Assembly (NCBI GenBank): GCA_035507915.1
Contig: DATJNS010000273.1
Location: forward strand, 1 to 19,178
DNA: 19,178 bases
Direction of reading: 5' to 3'
Source: JACQAI01 sp035507915
GTDB taxonomy: Bacteria; Pseudomonadota; Alphaproteobacteria; Elsterales; Elsteraceae
Numbering within the stretch: the stretch's first letter is position 1; each line of letters begins with the position of its first letter. A program made the position numbers and the translations under genes. Below are positions 14,100 through 19,178 of the stretch, piece after piece. The notes below the pieces were generated by a model. The model did not search any database, had not been told where the DNA came from, and worked only from the letters and a program-made list of their open reading frames with translations.

Positions 14100-15064
14100 T
14101 TCGCTTTCCGCCGCGCGACCGCGTCGGCGACGACGCACAGGACCTCGAACATCATGGTGGCGCCGACCAGCGCCGTGTTGCCGCTCGGGTCGAACGGCGG
14201 CGCCACCTCGACGACGTCGCCGCCGATCAGGTCGAGGCCCTGCAGGCGCCGCACCATGATCTGCGCCTCGAGCACGCTCATGCCGCCGCACTCCGGTGTG
14301 CCGGTGCCGGGCGCGTAGACCGGGTCAAGCCCGTCGACGTCGAAGCTGACATAGGTCGGGCCGTCGCCGACGACGCGGCGCGCCTCCTCGGCGATCGTCT
14401 TCGGCCCCTTGTCGTAGAGCTCCTCCATGTAGACGACGCGCATGCCGCTGTCGTGGCTGAAGCGCCAGATGTCCTTGTCGTTGACGCCGCCCCTGATGCC
14501 GATCTGGATCGTGCGCCTGGGATCGAGCAGCCCTTCCTCGGCCGCGCGCCGGAACGGCGCGCCGTGGTGGAACTTCGAGCCCAGATAGTCGTCGCCGGTG
14601 TCGCAGTGCGCGTCGAAATGCACCATGCCGACCGGCCGGTCGCGCGCGATCGCCCGCAGGATCGGCAGGGTGACGGAATGGTCGCCGCCGGCCGACACCG
14701 GCACGACCCCGGTCGCGTGGATCGCGCCGAACACGCCCTCGATCTCCTTGAGCGCGCCCTCGAGCGCGAAGGGCTTCTCGATCCAGGCGTCGCCGACGTC
14801 GCCGATGCGGCAGAGGGCGTAGGGGTCGATGCCGCTCGCCTGGTTGATCCGGCGCATCAGGCTCGACTGGTTGCGGATCTCGCGCGGCCCATGGCGCGCG
14901 CCGGTGCGGTTGGTGACGCCGCCGTCGAACGGCACGCCGACCAGGGCGATGTCGAGCCCCGCCGGGTCATCGGCGTACGGCGTGCGCATGAAGGTCGGAA
15001 TCCCGGTGTAGCGCGGCCGTACCATCGGGTCGGCCATCTCGGGATAGTCGAGCTTGCGCTGCAT
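14096..15064 (-). CDS. Agmatinase/guanidinobutyrase-type ureohydrolase
   Basis: This 322-aa protein belongs to the arginase/agmatinase family of binuclear manganese enzymes that split a guanidino compound into urea and an amine or amino acid. All metal ligand motifs are present: GGDHS (His129), FDAHCDT (Asp151, His153, Asp155) and SFDVDGLDP (Asp242, Asp244). The segment SKFHHGAPFRRAAEEGLL and the N-terminal RYTGIPTFMRTPY resemble agmatinases and guanidinobutyrases rather than arginases. The substrate (agmatine, 4-guanidinobutyrate or another guanidine) cannot be fixed from sequence. The ATG at 15064 follows GGAGGA 6 nt upstream. It is the last gene of the - strand operon, 17 nt after the CoA-transferase gene. 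Confidence 0.9.
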   Translation of the reverse strand: MQRKLDYPEMADPMVRPRYTGIPTFMRTPYADDPAGLDIALVGVPFDGGVTNRTGARHGPREIRNQSSLMRRINQASGIDPYALCRIGDVGDAWIEKPFALEGALKEIEGVFGAIHATGVVPVSAGGDHSVTLPILRAIARDRPVGMVHFDAHCDTGDDYLGSKFHHGAPFRRAAEEGLLDPRRTIQIGIRGGVNDKDIWRFSHDSGMRVVYMEELYDKGPKTIAEEARRVVGDGPTYVSFDVDGLDPVYAPGTGTPECGGMSVLEAQIMVRRLQGLDLIGGDVVEVAPPFDPSGNTALVGATMMFEVLCVVADAVARRKAK

Positions 15065-15081
15065 CCTCGCTCCTCCGGGGC

Positions 15082-16278
15082 CTAACGCTCGCGGTCCGCA
15101 ACGACGCCGTCGGCGACCAGCCGTTCGATTTCGGCGGTGCCGTAGCCGAGCTCGGCGAGCAGGGACCGCGTGTGCTCGCCGAACTTCGGCACGTCGAGCC
15201 GTACCCCGAACCGATGCCCGTCCATCTCGAGCGGCAGGCCGGGAATCACGGTCTCGACACCGTCGGACGAACTCACCGGCAACAGCGCGCCCGACGCCAC
15301 GAGATGGGGATCGTCGAACAGCTCCTCCGGCTTCGTGATCGGCGCGTAGGGCAGGCCGGTGCGCTCGCACATCTCGGCCAGCTCGGCCTTGGTGTAGCGT
15401 GCGAACAGCGCCTGCGCCATCGGGAGCAGGCGCGCGCGCGACTCGCAGCGCTGGTTGTTGGTTCGCAAGTCCGGGTCGGCGAGCCAGTCGGGCACGTCGA
15501 ACGCCTTGCAGAACAGCTCCCACTGCGTGTCGGTGACCACGCCGACGAACATCTGCTGGCCGTCCTTGGTGCCGAACACGTCGTAGATGCCCCAGGCCGA
15601 CAGCCGGTTCGGCATCGGCTCGGCGGCGACGCCGGACAGCGCATACTGCGCCATGTGCTGGCCGACCAGGAACGCGCAGTTCTCGAACAAGGCGCTCTTG
15701 ATCTCCTGGCCGCGCTTGGTCTTCTGGCGTTGCAGCAGCGCGGCGAGCGCGCCGATCACAGCGAACATGCCGCCCATCACGTCGTTGACCGAGGCGCCGG
15801 CGCGCAGCGGCCGGCCGGGCGGTCCGGTCATGTAGGCGAGCCCGCCCATCATCTGCACGACCTCGTCGAGCGCGGGGCGATGCTCGTAGGGACCGGCGAG
15901 GAAGCCTTTGTGCGAGCAATAGATTAGCTCGGGATTGATCGCCTTCAGCGCAGCGTAGCCGAAGCCGAGCTTGTCCATCGCGCCGGGCCGGAAGTTCTCG
16001 GTCAGGATGTCGGCCGACTTGATCAGCCGCAGCACGATCTCGCGCCCGCCGGCGGACTTCAGGTCGACCCCAAGGCTCTTCTTGTTGCGGTTGTAGGACA
16101 GGAAGAAACCGATGCCGCTGCCGACCAGGCGTCGCGTGTTGTCGCCGCGCGGCAGCGGCTCGACCTTGATCACCTCGGCGCCGAGATCGCCCAAGATCAG
16201 GCCGGCGCTCGGGCCCATGATCATGTGCACGAACTCGACGACCCGGATTCCGGCGAGCGGCAGATCGGCGCTTTCCAT
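15082..16278 (-). CDS. CaiB/BaiF family (class III) CoA-transferase
   Basis: Class III CoA-transferases move CoA between organic acids through an aspartyl-CoA thioester intermediate. The 398-aa length and fold pattern fit: LAGIRVVEFVHMIMGPSAGL and LGDLGAEVIKVEPLPRGD at the N-terminus, NRNKKSLGVDLKSAGGRE, and SADILTENFRPGAMDKLGFG. The segment NDVMGGMFAVIGALAAL places an aspartate at residue 166, aligning with the catalytic Asp169 of formyl-CoA transferase. RPNRLSAWGIYDVF-like and small-domain segments follow (PMPNRLSAWGIYDVFGTKDG). The acid substrate is unknown. The ATG directly abuts the TGA of the macrodomain gene, with no gap, and the ribosome binding site must lie in that gene. Confidence 0.93.
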   Translation of the reverse strand: MESADLPLAGIRVVEFVHMIMGPSAGLILGDLGAEVIKVEPLPRGDNTRRLVGSGIGFFLSYNRNKKSLGVDLKSAGGREIVLRLIKSADILTENFRPGAMDKLGFGYAALKAINPELIYCSHKGFLAGPYEHRPALDEVVQMMGGLAYMTGPPGRPLRAGASVNDVMGGMFAVIGALAALLQRQKTKRGQEIKSALFENCAFLVGQHMAQYALSGVAAEPMPNRLSAWGIYDVFGTKDGQQMFVGVVTDTQWELFCKAFDVPDWLADPDLRTNNQRCESRARLLPMAQALFARYTKAELAEMCERTGLPYAPITKPEELFDDPHLVASGALLPVSSSDGVETVIPGLPLEMDGHRFGVRLDVPKFGEHTRSLLAELGYGTAEIERLVADGVVADRER

Positions 16279-16800
16279 TCAGGCGCCCACCAGATCCGCG
16301 ACCACGTCCGTATAGACCCGCACGGCCTCGGCGCCGAAGCACGCGAACGTCACGCGCTCCGGCAGATCGTGCGTCTCGAGTTCCGCGCGTACGGTCCCGA
16401 CGGCGATCCGGGTCGCGCGTTCGAGCGGGAAGCGGTAGATCCCGGTGCTGATCGCCGGAAACGCGATCGCGCGCGCGGCCTTGCTCCGCGCCAACGCGAG
16501 CGCCGTGCGATAGCACCCGGCGAGCAGGTTGTCTTCGCCGCGCGTACCGCCGCTCCACACCGGCCCGACCGCATGCGCCACCCACTTGGCGCGCAGATCG
16601 AACCCGGCGGTCAGCTTGGCGCTGCCGGTCTCGCAACCTCCCAGTGCGCGGCACGCCGCGAGCAGGCGTGGACCGGCGGCGCGATGGATCGCGCCGTCGA
16701 CACCGCCGCCGCCGAGCAACGAGCTGTTCGCGGCATTCACGATCATGTCGACATCGAGCGTGGTGATGTCGCTGTCGACGATCGTGATCCGGTGCCTCAT
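16279..16800 (-). CDS. ymdB: Macrodomain protein, YmdB-type O-acetyl-ADP-ribose deacetylase
   Basis: This 173-aa single macrodomain closely follows E. coli YmdB (177 aa) along its whole length. It begins with RITIVDSDITTLDVDMIVNA, keeps NAAN at residues 22-25 and GGGGVDGAIHRAAG at 30-43 with the catalytic Asp35, then HAVGPVWSGG, and the phosphate-binding loop FPAISTGIYRFP at 114-125. Family members bind ADP-ribose and remove acetyl from O-acetyl-ADP-ribose or mono-ADP-ribose from proteins; E. coli YmdB also inhibits RNase III. The start overlaps the hisS stop (ATGA), so translation is probably coupled to HisRS synthesis. The ADP-ribosyl source it acts on is not visible in the window. Confidence 0.93.
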   Translation of the reverse strand: MRHRITIVDSDITTLDVDMIVNAANSSLLGGGGVDGAIHRAAGPRLLAACRALGGCETGSAKLTAGFDLRAKWVAHAVGPVWSGGTRGEDNLLAGCYRTALALARSKAARAIAFPAISTGIYRFPLERATRIAVGTVRAELETHDLPERVTFACFGAEAVRVYTDVVADLVGA

Positions 16801-18116
16801 GCCGCGCCGCTCGCCATGCGCTCGATCAGCGTCGGCGCGTCGGCGACCGGTGCGGCCACCTGCGCGCCCGTGTCCATGTCCTTGATCTGCACCGTGCCGG
16901 CGGCCGCTTCGTCTGGGCCTTGCAGGATCGCGAAGCGACAGCGCCGCTCGGAGGCCATCTTGAGCTGCTGGCCGATGCCGCCGCCGACCAGATCGAGCTC
17001 GGCGGACAGGCCGCGTGCGCGGATCGCCGCGGCGAGCCTGAGCGCGTCGCCGCGTCGCTCGGGGCTCCACACCGTGACGTAGGCGAGCGGCCCCGCCGGC
17101 GGCGGCGCATCCTCGCCCTGCAGCAGCATGATGATGCGCTCGATGCCGAGCGAGCCGCCGGTGACCGGCTCGGCCTTCCGCCCGAACATGGCGGACAGTC
17201 CGTCGTAGCGTCCGCCGCCGGCGATCGCGCTGCGGAATTCGGTGGCGTAGAACTCGAAGATCGGCCCGGTGTAGTAGTCCATGCCGCGCGCCAGCAGCGG
17301 GTCGAACTCGACCGTGCCGCCGGCGAGTTCCGGCCCGACCGCCTCGCGGATCTCGGCGATCTGGGCGAGCCCGGCGCGTCCGGCTTCGGTCCGCGACAGC
17401 CGCTGCTGAAGCTGCGCGGCGAAGTCTCCCGCGGCGATGTCGCCGTGCAGGCGTTGAGCAACCGCGCTCGGCAGACCAGCCTCCGCGAGCTCGCCTTCGA
17501 GCGCCGCGACACCGATCTTGTCGAGCTTGTCGAGCGCCACCACCGCCGCTCCCTGGCGCTCGGCCGGCACCTCGTAGGAGTCGAGCATCGCCTTGAGCAC
17601 CGGGCGCGAGTTCAGCCGGATCACGAACCCGGGAAACTCGACCTCGCGCAGCACGCCGGCGAGCGCCAGCAGCACCTCGACGTCGGCGAGCGTCGAGGCG
17701 CTGCCGACCACGTCGACGTCGCACTGGTAGAACTCGCGGAAGCGCCCCTTGCCGGGCCGGTCGGCGCGCCACACCGGGCCGATCTGATAGCGCTTGAAGA
17801 TGCGCGGCAGGACGTGGCGGTAGTGCGACACGACGCGCATGGTCGGTACCGTCAGGTCGTAGCGTAGCGCGAGGTCGCTCTCGCCCGACGCCGCCTTGTC
17901 GCCGCGCTTGAGGATCTTGAAGATCAGCTTCTCGCCCTCGTCGCCGTACTTGCCGGTCAGGGTCTCGAGCCGCTCGAAGGCCGGCGTTTCCATCGGCAGG
18001 AAGCCGTGGCGCTCGAACACGGTCTGTGCCGCCAACAGCACGCGCCGGCGGAACAGTACGTCCTGGGGCAGAAAGTCGCGGGTGCCGGAGGGCGGCGCGA
18101 GGTTGAGTTTCGTCAC
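16797..18116 (-). CDS. hisS: Histidyl-tRNA synthetase
   Basis: HisRS charges tRNA-His with histidine using ATP in the cytoplasm. The 439-aa product has the class II motif 2 RFREFYQCDVDVVG (about 125-138), the histidine-specific motifs LARGMDYYTG (275-284) and GGGRYDGL (300-307), and motif 3 GGSLGIERI (320-328), with a C-terminal anticodon-binding domain from about 345. It is a true synthetase, not HisZ, as all catalytic motifs are present. I chose the GTG at 18116 (MTKLNLAPPSGTRDFLP): the AAGAGGA at 18131-18125 lies 8 nt upstream, whereas an in-frame TTG at 18122 is only 2 nt from it. It leads the - strand operon. Confidence 0.96.
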   Translation of the reverse strand: MTKLNLAPPSGTRDFLPQDVLFRRRVLLAAQTVFERHGFLPMETPAFERLETLTGKYGDEGEKLIFKILKRGDKAASGESDLALRYDLTVPTMRVVSHYRHVLPRIFKRYQIGPVWRADRPGKGRFREFYQCDVDVVGSASTLADVEVLLALAGVLREVEFPGFVIRLNSRPVLKAMLDSYEVPAERQGAAVVALDKLDKIGVAALEGELAEAGLPSAVAQRLHGDIAAGDFAAQLQQRLSRTEAGRAGLAQIAEIREAVGPELAGGTVEFDPLLARGMDYYTGPIFEFYATEFRSAIAGGGRYDGLSAMFGRKAEPVTGGSLGIERIIMLLQGEDAPPPAGPLAYVTVWSPERRGDALRLAAAIRARGLSAELDLVGGGIGQQLKMASERRCRFAILQGPDEAAAGTVQIKDMDTGAQVAAPVADAPTLIERMASGAA

Positions 18117-18297
18117 GAACAATGTCCTCTTGCGGCGTCGCGGGCGGCCCGAGCGCCGGTCCTAGACCCCGGATTGCGCCCGGTGGAGATCATGGATACC
18201 TATGGGGGAACCCTGCGCGCAGGGCAACTCCCGAGGGGCGGTTCCCGGGAGCGAACCCAGGCCATTCCGAGAACGACCACCAGGGCAGCCTTCTCCC
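18117..18297. promoter_or_regulatory. Divergent hisS/degP intergenic region with two inverted repeats
   Basis: This roughly 180-nt gap must hold the promoters for both divergent genes, unless degP begins at the ATG at 18202. It contains a perfect 14-nt palindrome, CCCTGCGCGCAGGG (18211-18224), followed by a stem with CTCCCG (18228-18233) and CGGGAG (18246-18251). TTGCGC at 18174-18179 with TACCTA at 18197-18202, 17 nt apart, is a weak + strand promoter candidate; the - strand shows nothing close to consensus. The palindrome could be a regulator site, which is inference. Confidence 0.4.
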
Positions 18298-19178
18298 GTG
18301 TCATCCCATCCGATTCTGCGTGGTGCCGTGCTCGCCGTGCTGCTGGCGGCCGGCCCGGCGACGGCCCAGCAGCCAGCGGCGCCGCGAACGCTGCCGCAGA
18401 CGCGCGAGCAACTCGAGCTGTCGTTCGCGCCGGTCGTCCGCAAGGCCGCGCCGGCCGTCGTCAACATCTTTGCCCGGCGCGTCGTCCACACCCAGAATCT
18501 GTTGTTCAACGATCCGTTCTTCCGCCAATTCTTCGGCGATGCCTTGCCGCGGGACCGGGTCCAGAACTCGCTCGGCTCGGGCGTGATCGTGGCGCCCGAC
18601 GGGCTGATCGTCACCAACCGCCACGTCATCAAGGACGCGCAGGAGATCCGGGTCGTGCTCGCCGACCGCCGCGAGTTCGACGCCAAGCTGATTCGCGCCG
18701 ATGAAAGAACCGATCTCGCGGTGCTCAAGATCGACGTCGGCCACGACGTCCTGCCCTACCTGGAGCTGCACGATTCGGACGAGCTCGAGGTCGGCGACCT
18801 GGTGCTCGCGATCGGCAACCCCTTCGGGGTCGGCCAGACCGTGACCATGGGCATCGTATCGGCGCTCGCGCGCACCACCGGCGGCATCACGGACTACCGC
18901 TCGTTCATCCAGACCGATGCCGCGATCAATCCGGGCAACTCGGGCGGCGCGCTGGTCGCGCTCGATGGCAAGCTCGCGGGGGTCAACACGGCGATCTTCT
19001 CGCAGAGCGGCGGCTCGATCGGCATCGGCTTCGCGATCCCGTCCAACATGGTCCGCACGGTGGTTCAGGCCGGCACGTCCGGCAGCCCGATCGTGCGCCC
19101 CTGGCTCGGCGCCTCGGGGCAGAGCGTGACCGCCGAGATCGCGAGCTCGCTGGGTCTGAGCCGGCCGCAGGGCGTGCT
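18298..19178 (+). CDS. Periplasmic serine protease, HtrA/DegP (Do) family, partial
   Basis: The gene runs off the window; 293 residues are visible. From the GTG at 18298 the product starts with a signal peptide, a short polar start then RGAVLAVLLAAGPATA with likely cleavage after residue 23, so it acts in the periplasm. The trypsin-like domain (about 55-245) carries the catalytic triad His109 (TNRHVIKDA), Asp139 (TDLAVLKI) and Ser215 (NPGNSGGAL). A PDZ domain begins near RPWLGASGQS and is cut. HtrA proteases degrade misfolded envelope proteins. No strong ribosome binding site precedes the GTG; an in-frame ATG at 18202 would add 32 non-hydrophobic residues and bury the signal peptide, so I prefer the GTG. 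I cannot tell DegP from DegQ or DegS-like forms here. Confidence 0.9.
   Translation, partial: MSSHPILRGAVLAVLLAAGPATAQQPAAPRTLPQTREQLELSFAPVVRKAAPAVVNIFARRVVHTQNLLFNDPFFRQFFGDALPRDRVQNSLGSGVIVAPDGLIVTNRHVIKDAQEIRVVLADRREFDAKLIRADERTDLAVLKIDVGHDVLPYLELHDSDELEVGDLVLAIGNPFGVGQTVTMGIVSALARTTGGITDYRSFIQTDAAINPGNSGGALVALDGKLAGVNTAIFSQSGGSIGIGFAIPSNMVRTVVQAGTSGSPIVRPWLGASGQSVTAEIASSLGLSRPQGV

Noticed and set aside
15172..15927. A 251-codon + strand frame inside the CoA-transferase gene
   Set aside because: It is antisense to a well-supported enzyme and has no recognisable domain or ribosome binding site.
14096..16654. An 852-codon - strand frame joining the ureohydrolase to upstream sequence
   Set aside because: The homologous part starts at the ATG at 15064 behind GGAGGA; the rest is out of frame in the CoA-transferase and macrodomain genes, so no fusion protein is supported.
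16279..16800. The macrodomain gene as part of a toxin-antitoxin system (DarTG-like)
   Set aside because: No DarT-type ADP-ribosyltransferase gene is adjacent; the neighbours are hisS and a CoA-transferase, and the sequence follows YmdB rather than DarG, which also has an extra C-terminal domain.

Overview
The window is the end of a tuf gene followed by the S10-spc-alpha ribosomal protein supercluster, all on the + strand (1 to 14086). After it come four tightly packed genes on the - strand (14096 to 18116), and then the start of a divergent + strand HtrA/DegP protease cut by the window edge. The DNA is strongly G+C rich with G or C at most third codon positions. The gene set and order point to an alphaproteobacterium: adk sits directly after secY, infA and rpmJ are absent between secY/adk and rpsM, rpsD is absent between rpsK and rpoA, and S14 is the long form without zinc-binding cysteines. 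The protein sequences fit the same group. I cannot name a genus from sequence alone; a Rhodospirillales-like lineage is a guess.

Layout. 1-141: 3' end of tuf (EF-Tu). 185-8966: rpsJ, rplC, rplD, rplW, rplB, rpsS, rplV, rpsC, rplP, rpmC, rpsQ, rplN, rplX, rplE, rpsN, rpsH, rplF, rplR, rpsE, rpmD, mostly separated by 0-23 nt or overlapping. 9025-11581: rplO, secY, adk. A near-consensus sigma70 promoter (11618-11645) and a leader with two small hairpins lie in the 143-nt gap before 11725-14086: rpsM, rpsK, rpoA, rplQ. A perfect inverted repeat covering the stop codons of both rplQ and the convergent ureohydrolase gene ends the cluster. The - strand genes read hisS (histidyl-tRNA synthetase), a YmdB-type macrodomain hydrolase, a class III CoA-transferase and an agmatinase/guanidinobutyrase-type ureohydrolase. 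They are joined by a 4-nt overlap, a 0-nt junction and a 17-nt gap, so they look like one operon.

How they work together: the large cluster makes the core of both ribosomal subunits, the RNA polymerase alpha subunit, the SecY translocon channel and adenylate kinase. HisRS also serves translation; its three followers are metabolic or ADP-ribose-related enzymes with no obvious functional link to it. The HtrA protease is periplasmic quality control.

No stretch over 300 bases lacks a gene; the longest gap is about 180 nt between hisS and degP. I see no tRNA or rRNA gene, insertion sequence, CRISPR array or phage gene. Most of the window is ordinary core genome. What deserves a second look is the hisS-macrodomain-CoA-transferase-ureohydrolase operon, the internal promoter and leader of the alpha segment, and several intergenic inverted repeats. 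I found no convincing sign of a new biological system.
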